Positions 21,526 through 38,883 of a stretch of 64,000 nucleotides of DNA are shown here, one piece after another (position 1 is the first letter of the stretch; every line of letters begins with the position of its first letter). The stretch is taken from positions 62,001 to 126,000 of the forward strand of contig JASANG010001613.1 of assembly GCA_030248215.1 (NCBI GenBank), written 5' to 3'. The translations under genes and the position numbers were made by a program. The notes beneath the pieces were generated by a model that searched no databases, was not told the DNA's origin, and worked only from the letters and a program-made list of their open reading frames with translations. Origin of the DNA: Enoplolaimus lenunculus. Taxonomy: Eukaryota; Nematoda; Enoplea; Enoplida; Thoracostomopsidae.

Positions 21526-22410
21526 CAAAAAATTATCGTTTTGAATTTAACCAAATAAATCCGTCACTATTATACTACAATACTTCTGAGAAGTTTGAAA
21601 ATTATAAAACATTATTTTAAGTCCTTCGGCAACTTTTTGAAACTTTGACAATTTTTTGATTGACAATCGGTTGCTTTTATGTATAATGCAATTATCCGTC
21701 GTGTTTGCAGAAATGACCAAAGACACGCGCCTCAAAATAAAATGTCTCAAAGTTTTAAGAAATTGAAACTTTCGGGCCGGAAACTGTGTTATATTTGTGC
21801 TCACAGTCAGAGTAGTATTACATAATCATTTAGTTTCTCATTACAGATACGTTGCAATATTGTTTGATTTGACACAATAAATGGCGAGATTCAGGCAAAC
21901 CATTATGACTGCGATTTGGTTGCCCTGATATATATATACATATATATAGATATATATATATTTATATAGATAAAAAACATATATGTAGTGTATGTTTTTT
22001 GTATTGGAAGGCCTGAGGCTCAATCTACGGTACTTGACGCCTGACGTATACGCCTGAACAGGCGAAACTCGGCTAAAGATTTCGTTTCTGCGAAACGAAC
22101 TGTCAACATTAATATTTGTAACGTGACGTTTACCGTATGCAAAATTAATATTTTCACGTGCATTTGGTCAACTTTTTTTGCCAGTCAGGACACCACTGGA
22201 CGCCTAAAGGTACGTGATTTGATGAACCTGCGTACCAACGTAGGTTACAGAGTAAAAATTGAAACGTTTTCGTCTGCAACAACTGTAAATTAAAAAAATT
22301 GCCTGTATAAAGACTAAATATTGCACCCCCCCCGTAGCGCAACATTTAGGCAGAGCTCATAATGGGTGCCACATGTGAAATTGTGAACCTAACAGGAGTA
22401 TGAATTCACG
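21526..22410. other. Gap: nothing recognised but a TA-rich tract
   Basis: TA-rich run at about 21928-21975. No coding evidence. Confidence 0.55.
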
Positions 22411-22621
22411 GGCCCATGTATTGAACAGCGCCGGATCGTTTTCCGACGGTGCTGTAAAACAGAGTCAATTTAAGCTTTAGACTAATTATTTTGCTTGGCT
22501 TAGGCTTTCGGTTTGGGCTTAGGCTAGGAATAGGCTAATTCTTACGGTTAGGCTTACGCCTAGGCTTAGGCTTAGGAATATGCTTAGACTACTGTTCCGC
22601 ACCCTCTTCTATACATGGGCC
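22411..22621 (-). mobile_element. TTAGGC-core MITE, subfamily i
   Basis: GGCCCATGTATTGAACAGCG to CTCTTCTATACATGGGCC; two core clusters. Confidence 0.87.
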
Positions 22622-23029
22622 AATCGACGCTGTTGTTAAATTTTGTTACAAATTTCATATAAAGTAACTTTCGTGTGTTGCCTAACTTTCGACTGACGTT
22701 CCGTGACGTTGTCATTAGGTCAGTTTTCCCAGAATAAAATCGGGTTTGTAACCTGAACCGGAAACGCGAAATAGATTTTGTGCCAACGATAAATTAAATT
22801 CTGCCTAAAAGTAATGTCTTAAAATACTTACGAATTCTTGCGTTTGATGTAACGTTTCAAAAATAAATATGAAATTAATAAATCATATTTCTTAAATGCG
22901 TCTGGCTTTTTACGCGCTCAGCTGGCGAGATTTCATCAATTTAGGGACCCGATGTTAGAGTGTCCCTAAAATTGAAACTTTGTCTTAGGATCTGTGACAA
23001 TGTTCTCAAATGTATGTATGTATGTAATA

Positions 23030-23065
23030 TATATATATATATAAATATATATAGATATATATATA
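23030..23065. repeat. (TA)n-rich tract
   Basis: TA dinucleotide-rich sequence on both sides of the MITE at 23066-23412 (also 23413-23470), suggesting insertion into a TA microsatellite. Confidence 0.8.
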
Positions 23066-23412
23066 CTGTAGTGACCCGAATAAAAGGGGGGACTGTTATT
23101 TATTTTTAACCCACGCTCCGCCGCCCTTCGTTACTGATATATATCCGGTACTGCAAGTATCCGTTGAATTAAACGTTTAGTTGTCGTGTGACATTTTCAA
23201 ACCTTAAGTGCCCGTTAAAGTTTCGAACTCAAATTATTTGGTCCTGGATTCATTTATACGCTACAGTTAGGGTTAATTGACATTTATGGACTCTAATTAG
23301 GGTTTTAGGGACCCTACCTGCTTACGGACTCTTATTATGGATACGGGCTCCTATTGATTCAGACTCAAACTGGGGACCCCTTATTACCCCCCTCTTATTC
23401 GGGTCAATACAG
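23066..23412. mobile_element. TIR element family D, about 350 bp, in a TA microsatellite
   Basis: CTGTAGTGACCCGAATAAAA to ATTCGGGTCAATACAG; TA repeats on both flanks. Confidence 0.88.
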
Positions 23413-23752
23413 TATATATATATATATTTATTTATTTATATATATATGTATATATATATATAATATAACATAATTGGTATTATTTGGTGTGGGATCCCGA
23501 AAGCCTAAATCTACTAAACCGCACGGTGGCACCAATAAATTTCCCTCAGTAAAAAAGCTTTCAATTCTACCAACGAATGAATAACCAATTTTAGGTAATA
23601 AATATTACAACAAATTAATGCAATTACTGTCTGTGGTGCTAACGGTGTTTGCTGAGAAAAAAAACCAGCGTCCTACAACGCACATGGCGGTGTCAGAAAG
23701 GTAGCATATACCGCAATTGGGTTATTTTTAGTAAATGCAATGTTTTTATTAA

Positions 23753-24015
23753 CCTTTTCTCACATGAATATTTTCTATTTCCCCTGAGACCTACTTTTAT
23801 GCTAGGATCCGAACTCCAGTGACTGGAGTGGGAGGCGTATACCATCACCACTCAGCTGTAGGAGCTTGACGCTCGAGCCCGAGGGGGCTCTCACGTCTTG
23901 TGGTGATTTAGTACCATGTATACGTGTTGCAATTGTTAAACATGGTGCGATATATATTATTTAACGCATATGCACTGCGCTGAGTTGCCTATAGACAACT
24001 CAATCTGAGAAGGGG
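23753..24015. mobile_element. piggyBac-like MITE family P (subtype with CCCCTGAGACCTAC)
   Basis: TTAA on both sides; ends CCTTTTCTCAC and TGAGAAGGGG. The minus-strand core reads TAGCTGAGTGGTGATGG, then a B-box-like GTTCGGATCC. 263 bp. Confidence 0.87.
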
Positions 24016-24280
24016 TTAAACCATCATTTTAGAGAACTTTTGTCTTCAAACCGCTATTTATGAAAATTAATTCACAGTTTGATTCACTTAACAGGCACGC
24101 GTTAATGCTTTAAGTTTTACAACTCTATGATAAACAATATTTGACTGCATATTTGTGAAATAAATTTTTACAATTTTATGAATTCAGCGTTGAAAGGTCA
24201 CTGGAAACATGTATACCGCAACCTCGCCCGAATCCTACAAATTGGGAAACAAATATACGCTCGTTCGCAGATTTAGACGT

Positions 24281-24523
24281 ACACTGCAAAAAATGGTGGG
24301 TCAAATTGACTTTCTCCGAAATAGGCATTTGTGGACGACACCAACTGAGTCAAATTCGACTCCGTCAGAGTCAAATTCGACTCCGCCAGAGTTGAATTCG
24401 ACTCAGTCAAGTCGCTCAGTGAGTCGAATATGACTTTGGCGGAGTCGAATTTGTCTCAGTTTGTGCAGTCCGTAAAAGCCTATTTCGGAGAGAGTCAATT
24501 TGACTCACCATTTCTTTGCTGTG
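24281..24523. mobile_element. Palindromic MITE family G, longer copy
   Basis: Same ends; the centre has extra GACTCCGCCAGAGT units. Confidence 0.9.
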
Positions 24524-25183
24524 TTGAATTTGTTCACGGAATTTTTGACACTGTTCGATGACGCTGATTTGGCCCCCTGTGACGCAACGATTCTACGAAA
24601 CATGCTTGACGTCCAGACGCCACTGGCAGGGACGTGGCTTAAAATTTTCTAATTCAAAAATTCAATCAGTCTAATTAGAATTTAGCGTTCACTACCAAAA
24701 CAACTGTATAACATCTTGACGATATTAAACTAAAATCACTTTAGTTCGCGTTGTTTTCGCTAAAACTTGGACCGCGTTTGGTTCAGCCGGGACGTACGCA
24801 CGGGGTTACTGTATGAATCCTATTCCTTCCGAAAATTTCTGAAGATACACGAAAAACAGCAGTGTTACAAGCTGTAGAATTAAAGTCAAACATTTCTTGC
24901 TCGCTTGACTCGCTCGCGGCAGCTCTTGTGTCCGGAGTGACCTCTGTCTCGTGAATTGAAATCCTGCCTACGCCACAGTTCTTGGAAATGTTCACAAACA
25001 GTCAATTTTTCGTCAAATATTTATTGATTACAAGAGTGTTTGTGACAGTGTTGGTAATAACAATATTGTTCTATTAGTGAAATGTTTACCTTCACTGGTT
25101 TCGAACCGCAATTATGAAATCGCACAGAGGGTCCATGGCGCGTCCCGTTTGTTTGTATTTTTGACCAATCAAAACACTGCTGA
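24524..25183. other. Gap: nothing recognised
   Basis: Mixed sequence between two MITEs; the 70-codon antisense frame at 24783 is unsupported. Confidence 0.5.
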
Positions 25184-25255
25184 CTGTAGTGACCTGAATA
25201 AGATGGGGGTCGCCGTTGATGTTAACCCTCCCTTTTTTATTCGGGTCACTACAGT
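25184..25255. mobile_element. TIR element family D, 72-bp miniature
   Basis: CTGTAGTGACCTGAATAAGA to TTATTCGGGTCACTACAG with only about 35 bp between the ends: an internal-deletion derivative. Confidence 0.85.
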
Positions 25256-25454
25256 AATTGAACCAACGTTAACGATTTACTAATTTTATCTTAACAACCG
25301 GTTTATTTTAGTACTGTTGAAACCAAGTAACTTTCGAGGTGGGAGTTGTAATTTAGTATATTCCGACCTTTTGAGGTAAATTTGCAACTACTATCGTAAG
25401 CGATTGTACTGGTCCATGAAGTTGATTTGCAGATAATTTTGCGTGGTAACTAAC

Positions 25455-25703
25455 ATTGTTTTCGAATGAGTTGATTGATCAATTCAACTAGCGAGTTGGT
25501 TACTTCTGAATTTATATCAGTAAATATTAACTTAGTCTCAGTGAGTTGATTCTCACACTGAGTTGAGTTGAATGTGGGTGAGTTGATTAATTAACTTAGA
25601 ATGAATTGAATCAACTCGACATTCTGAGTTCTAATAGTCCTAATTCAGACTGAGTGATCCAACCCATTCTGAATTGAAATCAACCTACTGAAATTTGCGC
25701 TGC
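25455..25703. mobile_element. Palindromic MITE family T, degraded
   Basis: GAGTTGATTGATCAATTC head and CAACCTACTGAAATTTG tail; ends partly lost. Confidence 0.75.
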
Positions 25704-25725
25704 TGTTTTAGATCAAACTAGACAA

Positions 25726-25863
25726 ATGAGGCCAGGAAGGCTCAGCCCCCCCCGGAACAATTTTGACTCCTCGAAGAACATTTTTCAATCTTGCTTGAAA
25801 GTCGTCGAAACTACTATGAAAAGTTGTTAGCCCCCCTAGCAACGCGAGTTAACTGCGTGCCTG
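25726..25863. mobile_element. hAT-like MITE family H, degraded
   Basis: CCCCCCCGGAACAATTTTGA and GAAAGTCGTCGAAACTACTA match the family interior; ends weak. Confidence 0.55.
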
Positions 25864-26820
25864 TGTCCTAACTTTCAGTGAAAATTAATATAATTTTAAG
25901 AGTTATAAATGTTTAATTTATGCAATTTGACTAAGTTTTTCAACGTTTTTAAGCTTAATTTTTGTAATATTTTCCCGAGCTTAGATTTGGGCGATAATGC
26001 AACGAAGATAAATTGCACAAAACATATTTTGTTTTTGCTTTTATTGTGTTTAAATTGCATAATCGATATTAAATGTTAACGCAATTGCAGTAATGCAATT
26101 GCTGTCTATTACAGATTTGTACTGCACTACGCGTATGGAATAGAAAGTATTATGACCCGGTGAACACAGCGGAGCCTATCTGGTTTGCCTTCGTTTGCGA
26201 CCATACCTTTGCCAGGATTTTAATTAGTGATTACCTAAACCCACTCTGCGTGTAAATACACTTTTGCAACCGATAATAATACGGCAGTAAGGTTTATAGC
26301 AGGGCGAAAAACATTTTTCTGACACAGGATTGTTTTATGGCTGTCCAAGGACGAATGGGACAAACGTCCACACGGAAACGGAGATCCTTAAGAGAAGTGT
26401 TCTCAGATAAACCCCGCATACTCACCAAAATTTTCATGGAGGGCTATATTATATGGCACTACTCAGAGTACAAACGGATAGTAAAAATAACAGAAACCGA
26501 AAACGGATATTTATGTATGTAACAGTTTCAACGATGTTTTATTTGTCTGCAACACAATTGAGGCATGCAAATATTCACTTTGGGTTTTTTTATTTTGAAC
26601 AGAAAAAAGCGGATGCGCCAAAAATTTTAAAGAATTTGGATGAATTTCGTAATTTTTATTTCAGTCAAATAATTGCAGCATATCTGTAGTCGAAAATTGT
26701 AAGATATGTGTTTATAACTAAATTTGAGCATCAAACGGATATCCGGTTACGCACTTGTATTGCTTTACTTGAAATTTATACTTAGCAGAATCGGTCGAAA
26801 AATGTATAAACTCTTCAGAT
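25864..26820. other. Gap: nothing recognised
   Basis: Frames at 26337-26689 overlap one another and show no domain, splice logic or conserved residues. Confidence 0.5.
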
Positions 26821-27074
26821 ACACGGTAAATTTTAGTGAGTTGATTTTAATTCAAAATGAGTTGAATCATTCAGTCTGAGTTAAGACTATCAGAACTCAG
26901 AATTTTGAGTTGATTCAATTCGTTCTGAGTTAATTAATCAACTCACCCAGAATCAAATCAACTCAGAGTGAGGATCAACTCAACTCAGAATGAGCAAATT
27001 TTTCCTGATATTAATTCAGAAATAACCAACTCGCTAGCTGAATTTATTAATCGACTCATTGGAATTTACAGAGT
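26821..27074. mobile_element. Palindromic MITE family T
   Basis: ACACGGTAAATTTTAGTGAG to CATTGGAATTTACAGAG. Open frames here are repeat artefacts. Confidence 0.85.
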
Positions 27075-27671
27075 AATACGGTTTCACGACGTATTCATAT
27101 ACGTATCTTGTAGTACCAAACTTACGGTATATAAAACCTTCATACCAAAACGTTTCGATGGCTACGCAACACAGTGGTTTAGAGCAGCGAACCTGTAAAC
27201 TGTACATCGCGAGTTTGAAACAAAATTTTTCTCCAAATATAATCTTCCACCACCGGTCACTGTGGACCCGTTTAGGTCCAAGCTGTATTTTTGGGAACCA
27301 AACCAAAAATGAGACTTGCCCGAGAGTACTGTACTGATCCATAACCATTTTACTGAAATTTCGCTTAGTACCCTAACCATGGACACTCTTGAGCATCCTT
27401 TGGTTGCAGTGTTGCACCCTGCATTCTTTCTTTCACATGGTGCAATTATGAGCATGGGCGTGTAAAACGGACAGAGGGGATATATCTGTCCAAAATTTCT
27501 GGACAAATAAGAAAAAAAAACACGTTTGACCCCTGCGGAATGGACCTTTGGTGTCGTTAAGGTCAAACAATTTAATTTACATGAAGGTCCGCCTAAACTG
27601 AAATCATGGCTACGTCCCGAAAGGTGAGTGGACGCATTGTTGGAATAAGGCATTTCAACATCTGGATTACA

Positions 27672-27855
27672 GCTCTTGTTTTAACTCACGTTGAATCGAG
27701 TTGATTAGCTCTGTGAGTTGAGTTGACTCCGGCGGAGTTAATTAAATCAGAATGAGTTGAATCAAATCAGAATTATGAGTTCTGATAGTCTTACCTCAGA
27801 CTGCGTCTTTTAACTCATTTTGAGTTATAACCAACTCACTGGAATTTACAGTGTA
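27672..27855. mobile_element. Palindromic MITE family T, truncated on the left, abutting a TTAGGC-core remnant
   Basis: Right end CACTGGAATTTACAGTGTA intact; left end shortened. The 3' half of a TTAGGC-core element follows at once (27856-27960). Confidence 0.8.
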
Positions 27856-27960
27856 TAACTAAACTTAAGCCTAGTCTAAGCCTAAGCAAAAAAATAGTCT
27901 GAACCGTAAGCTTATCCTATTATAGTCCCGTGGAAAATGGTTCACCCCTCAACATGGACT
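27856..27960 (+). mobile_element. TTAGGC-core MITE, 3' half
   Basis: GCCTAGTCTAAGCCTAAGCA, AAAATAGTCTGAA, TATAGTCCCGTGGAAAATGG; the left half is replaced by a family T MITE. Confidence 0.7.
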
Positions 27961-28023
27961 GATATAATTATCCTTATTTCGCTAAAAATTGAACCAGTTT
28001 GGCCTTATAAGCGTGTTTAAGTT

Positions 28024-28271
28024 AAGCCCCAATCACACGTGCAAGTGCAAATGTTTGCAGCGAGAACTCGCAGTTGCAATTTGTAAGTGCAAATTTTAGC
28101 TTCAGAATTGACAACAGCCACTTGTAGCTGCAAGTTCAGTAATGAAGTTTCGATCAAATCTTGCAGCTACAAGTTCTGGCTTTACGTATTTTCTGTGAAT
28201 ATAATTTGCACGTAGAAATTGCAGCTGCGAAGTTTTCGCTGTAAAAACTTGCACGTGTGAATAGGACTTTA
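28024..28271. mobile_element. TIR element family C
   Basis: AAGCCCCAATCACACGTGCA to TGCACGTGTGAATAGGACTT, with GCGAGAACTCGCAG and its complement inside. Confidence 0.87.
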
Positions 28272-28457
28272 TGCATAAACCTGTGAATTACCAAAATTAA
28301 CAAACTTTATTAAGTGTCGTGGGTGTTCCGGCCTCATTATAATACGGATATCCTTATTTATGGTAGAAACTAAACGAGCATGTCGTAATATTTGCTGTGT
28401 CTTTTAACCCTCGCCCAAGGCCACGCAATAGGTCACTTTGTTAAGTATGCTTAAATT

Positions 28458-28655
28458 GGCCCGTGTATAGAACAGGACCAGAACAGTAGTATAAGCATAT
28501 TCCTAAGCCTAAGCCTAAGCCTAAGCGTATAGATGAGCCTATTCCTAAGCCTAAGCCTAAACCTAATCCTAAGTAAAAAAAATTAGTATAAAGCTTAAAC
28601 TGACTCTACTATAGCCCCTCCAGAAAACGATCCGGCCCTGTTCTATACATGAGCC
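28458..28655 (+). mobile_element. TTAGGC-core MITE, subfamily i, intact
   Basis: GGCCCGTGTATAGAACAGGA to CCGGCCCTGTTCTATACATG; two (GCCTAA) clusters separated by GCGTATAGATGAGCC. Confidence 0.9.
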
Positions 28656-28980
28656 GTTAAATTGTTTTGTTCGCAATGATTTTTGGGATTTTTTTTCGAA
28701 GAACGTAGCTATGTTAGCAATAAAAATTATAAAATATTAATTGATATTAACTTGTAAAAAGCGTGGAACCTTTAACCTATTTAGCATGAAACCTACAAGC
28801 TTTATCAAGCTAAGCCTAAGTTTCCACGGGTACTAACGATTGCGGTACTGTAGGTCTAAAATTCGTTATAGGTGGCACACGGCGCCGGATGCCGGTTCTT
28901 GGTGGCGTCCGGTCGTGAGCCATGAGTATAGAATTGCGCAGTCCGGGTTTGCTACACTTTCCCGTCACATTTAGTATTAA

Positions 28981-29172
28981 GGCTCAGATTTTAGACTTAG
29001 GTAAATGCCAAGGCAAATATTTACGCTTGGGCTTCGACTAAGGTAAGCCTTTTCCGAAACCTAAGCCTAAGCCTAAGCCTAAGCCTAAGCCTAAGCCTAA
29101 GCGTATGGGTGAGCCTATTCCTAAGCCTAAGCCTAAGCCTAAGGCTATAGATACGCCTAAGAATATGAAGGG
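28981..29172 (+). mobile_element. TTAGGC-core remnant without clear termini
   Basis: About seven uninterrupted GCCTAA units, GCGTATGGGTGAGCC, then about four more; terminal repeats not found. Confidence 0.7.
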
Positions 29173-29886
29173 AGTGCACTGGAACCGGCAGCTTTTGGGG
29201 TATTTTCTTATAATTCGTAAACGAGTAGCTTAATTTAGCACATTTCTTGAATTTTTGTACAAAAGAGCACAAAACGAAAGCTTTTTCAGTTGAAAGCAGC
29301 GTTAAAAACTAATCTATATGTTAAAGCTGGAACGCCTCACATACGTATTTTGAGCAGCGTTCCAACAGATTTTGTTTACGTTACGTATGCAAATTAAAAG
29401 TACGCATTGAGAATACCTATTGTTTCAGATGTGTTCATATATCTGAAAAGCATTACAGTTTTTCAGAAAAGTTTTTAACTTCGTTCACTTAAATACGAGA
29501 GGCTCAGGCAACAAAGTAGTCTTGGACCGGAAAAGACTTAGTCCAGTTGCACATGTGTGCAACTACGTGTACTAGTACAAGTAAAAGCCGAAATGAAACC
29601 CGCTTGTAGTAATTAAAGCTGGCGTTCAACTGAATCTCAATGCTCCTGATCAGCCAATGAAATTTGCCCACTGAGGAAACTTTAAATTCGGGCATTATGA
29701 TAGATTGGGCCTTTGCTCCAATTGGCGACAATCTATTTAGCATTTTTGCCAATGTTTGAGCGTTATTGCGTCCGGCATAGATGGCGAAGTTAAAAAAATT
29801 TTAAAATTTCATTAATGTAAAACCTGCTTTTTGCTGCAAACGTAACTTTAGTCTAGTGAATTTGGCGAGAAAATCTACTGAATAGC
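29173..29886. other. Gap: nothing recognised
   Basis: AT-rich unique sequence between two TTAGGC-core elements. Confidence 0.5.
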
Positions 29887-30284
29887 TAGCCCATGTATAG
29901 AACAGGGCTGGAACAGTAATATAAGCATATTCCTAAGCCTAAACCTAAGCCTAAGCCTAAGCCTAAGCGTATGGATGAGCCTATTCCTAAGCCTAAGCCT
30001 AAGCCTAAGCGTATGGATGAGCCTATTCCTAAACCTAAGCCTAAGCCTAATCCTAGCGTATGGATGAGCCTATTCCTAAGCCTAAGCCTAAGCCTAAGCC
30101 TAAGCGTATGGATGAGCCTATTCCTAAGCCTAAGCCTAAGCCTAATCCTAAGCGTATGGATGAGCCTATTCCTAAGCCTAAGCCTAAGCCTAAGCCTAAG
30201 CCAAGCAAAAAATAATCTAAAGCTTAAACTGACTCTATTTATACCCCTCCGGAAAACGATCCGGCCCTGTTCTATACATGGGCC
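29887..30284 (+). mobile_element. TTAGGC-core MITE, subfamily i, expanded core
   Basis: Ends GCCCATGTATAGAACAGGG and CGGCCCTGTTCTATACATGG. The core has six (GCCTAA)n clusters, each followed by GCGTATGGATGAGCCTATTC, a higher-order repeat of about 40-60 bp. Long open frames here are repeat artefacts. Confidence 0.92.
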
Positions 30285-30442
30285 GAATAGCTTGTGAAAA
30301 AAGTAATGAACAATAAAATGGAAGAGAAGAAATACTATTAGTTTTCCCACGGTGGATAGCTGAAACAGAGTCTGGTTCACTTTTGAAATGAGACTAAAGA
30401 CAGAAAAAATAAATAAATAATTAAATAAATATATAATAAATA

Positions 30443-30451
<9 letters not shown>

Positions 30452-30494
<43 letters not shown>
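30452..30494. repeat. (TA)n(TG)n microsatellite
   Basis: Alternating TA run that passes directly into a TG run, about 540 bp before receptor B. Confidence 0.95.
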
Positions 30495-30689
30495 TACTGG
30501 CGGATCGAGAGGGGGGGCGAACGGGGACGTACGGTACGCTTTCCCAGTTTTTGTGATAAAATGGTAAGGTCACTACATTACGTCAAATATGATGAATGTA
30601 AAACGCAGGAAACCTTGTTTTGCTGCTACTCCGTAAAATTTTTTCTGAGCATGGTGTTGCAAATCTTGCAATAACTTTGACCAAGAGTG

Positions 30690-30960
30690 GATAATGACAA
30701 GAGTGTGCGACTCTTGGGGTCCCGCATGGTACAAAATGTACCACGGGGCGTTGTGTTTTTGGCCGACTTCCCCTTGTTTATAGGAGGGTCGCTATCACAT
30801 GAATACTCCTAAATTAAACTAATGGATAGCATGTTTGACGCCGCATACATAAAGTTGCATGGTTCGCACCGGTTGTCCCCCCGTCCCATTATTTCATCGC
30901 AGAATGTACCCTGTTGCACACTCTTGTTAAATAGCGATTATTCACTCTTGCTTTGACTAA
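30690..30960. repeat. Dispersed repeat upstream of receptor B, related to 32940-33210
   Basis: Bounded by CAAGAGTGTGCGACTCTTG and CACACTCTTGT. The segment GCGTTGTGTTTTTGGCCGAC recurs in diverged form at 33030. Family unknown. Confidence 0.45.
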
Positions 30961-31034
30961 CTAAATACAGGATAAGTTTGTTTAGCAAAGTAATCAATTT
31001 TTAACTTATTTCACCGATTCACCCCCTTAAAAGT

Positions 31035-36776
<5,742 letters not shown>

Positions 36777-36782
36777 CGTTTT

Positions 36783-36985
36783 GGCCCATGTTACTTTTAG
36801 GGACGTCCAGGTTTCTTGTGGGTCTATAAAAGAGTACGTTTAGATTCTAGATTGCATGTTTTTTGCTTAGTCTTAGGCTTAGGCTTTGACTTTTAGGCTT
36901 AGGAATACACTTTTGCAACGCTTAGGCTTAGGCTTAGGAATACGCATAATCTACTGTTACGGCCCTAAAAGTATTCACATTGGCC
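36783..36985 (-). mobile_element. TTAGGC-core MITE, subfamily iii, 7 bp after the receptor B stop
   Basis: GGCCCATGTTACTTTTAGGG to GGCCCTAAAAGTATTCACAT. Must lie in the receptor B 3'UTR or at its end. Confidence 0.88.
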
Positions 36986-37315
36986 GAAATTTTAATGAAA
37001 AATTGCCTAATACGAATTGTGAAACTACTGTAAATATGTTGTAAGTTAATCTGCTATTCAGGCCGATTTGCTTGTAACAACAGTATAGTATAGATAGGCG
37101 GCTCTCAAAGGAACGCCTTCCAATACTGCCGGTTACTGTAGCACTCGACTAAATCAACTTTGAATAATTCACCAAAATCGCTGTTAGCTCGGACGAGTTT
37201 AATACCAAAATTGTCAAATCTCAAACGTATGTTACCATCACTGCAGAATAAACACAATATCCGACGGTAACTGTAATACTCAGATGCCAGCCAGAGATAT
37301 TTACCAATAACTTAC

Positions 37316-37482
37316 CTTGATTCAACTCATTCTGAGTTAATTAATCAACCCACCCAGAGTCAGCTCAACTCAGAGTAAGAATCCACTCAACTCAGAGTGA
37401 ATTAATGCTTACAGATATTAATTCAGAAATAACTAACTCGCTAGTTGAATTGATTAATCAACTCACTGAAATTTACAGTGTA
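37316..37482. mobile_element. Palindromic MITE family T, right half only
   Basis: Starts in the middle of the element (TTGATTCAACTCATTCTGAG) and ends ACTGAAATTTACAGTGTA. Confidence 0.8.
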
Positions 37483-37675
37483 AAACGTCTATTTAAGATT
37501 TCGAAGATCTAAGAAAATAGCTTGAATATCGGACGTCGAGACGCAAAAAACTAAACCAAACCCTTGAAAATCGACAGTTTAGCGTAGCGTCACAAATTCA
37601 GACCTGTAGTCCCACAACAACTTTCTCCTGAAAATTTGGCCAGTTGACTGTTACACCCGTGAATCAAAAAGCTAG

Positions 37676-38098
37676 CGAGGGGGGTAATAAGAGAGAGGGG
37701 GTCCCCATTTTGAGTACCAATCAATAGGCGTCCCTAACCCTAATAAGTGTTCGTAAGCGGATAGAGTCCCTAAACCCTTATAATCCATAAATGTCAATTA
37801 TCCCTAATTGTAGCGCATAAATGACTTCAGGACCAAATAATTTGAGTTCGAAACTTTACAGCTTACTTAAGTTTTGAAAGTAATATTCAAAAGTATAACC
37901 TTGCATTATCGCTCAAGCTTTTGATGCAAGGCAAAAAATGTTTAATTCAGCGGATAGTAGCAATACCGGATATATATCATGAAGGAAAGGTGGCGGAGGG
38001 ATGGTTGAAGATAGATAACAGTCCGTAACCACATTACAAGGGGGTACCCTCTGGAGAGGCCATATAAACATCAGCCCCCCCTTTTATTCGGGTCACTG
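37676..38098. mobile_element. TIR element family D, left end altered
   Basis: Body matches 32307 (GAGTACCAATCAATAGG, GCATTATCGCTCAAGCTTTT); right end TTATTCGGGTCACTG. Confidence 0.8.
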
Positions 38099-38116
38099 CT
38101 ATACCATATTTTAAGC

Positions 38117-38310
38117 GGCCAATGTTACTTTTAGGGCTGTAACAATAGATTAACCGTATTCCTAAGCTAATCCTAAACCTAAGCGCTACTAAAGCGTATT
38201 TCTAAGCCTATGCCTAAGCCTAAGCCTAAGCAAAAAATGTAGTCTAGAATGTAAGATTACTCTTTTACAGACCCACCAGAAACCGGGACGGCCCTAAAAG
38301 TAACATGGAC
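38117..38310 (+). mobile_element. TTAGGC-core MITE, subfamily iii
   Basis: GGCCAATGTTACTTTTAGGG to CGGCCCTAAAAGTAACATGG. Confidence 0.88.
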
Positions 38311-38620
38311 CCTTTAAGCAACACGGATGTCACCGATTCTACGGTACAATAACGTCATATATAACAGCTAATTGAAACGACATCCAGCGGACTAAACATC
38401 CGAGGCAATCTGTTTGCCCCAAGAAAAAAATAAGATTAGGGCTGTTATGCCGCAGGCCGAAAACATCTAATCTAAGTTAAGAAAATAGTAAACACATTAA
38501 AAATCCATCGCAATGTTCCTATCTTGATCCCGATATAAAAGTTCAACCATTTCAACCTGTTCAAATGTGATATCCGCTGAACGCAATAAAAACTGCAAGA
38601 AGAAGCATGAATAATATTAA

Positions 38621-38883
38621 CCCTTTCTCACATGAATATTTTCTATTTCCCCTGAGACCTACTTTTATGCTCGGATTCGAACTCCGGTGACTGGAGTGGG
38701 AGGCGTATACCATCACCACTCAGCTATAGGAGCTTGACGCTCGAGGCCGAGGGGGCTCTCCCGTCTTGTGGTGGTTTAGTACTATGCATACGTGTTGCAA
38801 TGGTTAAACACGGTGCGATATATATTATTTAACGTATATACACTGCGCTGAATTGCCTATGGGCAACTCAATGTGAGAAGGGG
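38621..38883. mobile_element. piggyBac-like MITE family P
   Basis: TTAA on the left, TTAT on the right. The minus-strand core has box A TAGCTGAGTGGTGATGG and box B GAGTTCGAATCCGAG. Same subtype as 23753. Confidence 0.87.

Noticed and set aside
21068-21558. Long open frames in the 30-bp array (repeated LIRALWETAV or GNGCVNTSLV)
   Set aside because: The unit length is a multiple of three, so several frames on both strands stay open; a 1-bp deletion shifts them. No start context or splice logic.
26337-26689. Overlapping 61- and 78-codon frames
   Set aside because: No domain, no splice context, and bounded by repeats.
29021-30284. (TTAGGC)n as evidence of a chromosome end
   Set aside because: Arrays are short, lie inside elements with terminal repeats, occur in both orientations and flank ordinary genes, so they are interstitial.
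29886-30380. 164-codon minus and 108-codon plus frames over a TTAGGC-core element
   Set aside because: Low-complexity Leu/Arg or Pro/Lys products of a 6-bp repeat within a MITE.
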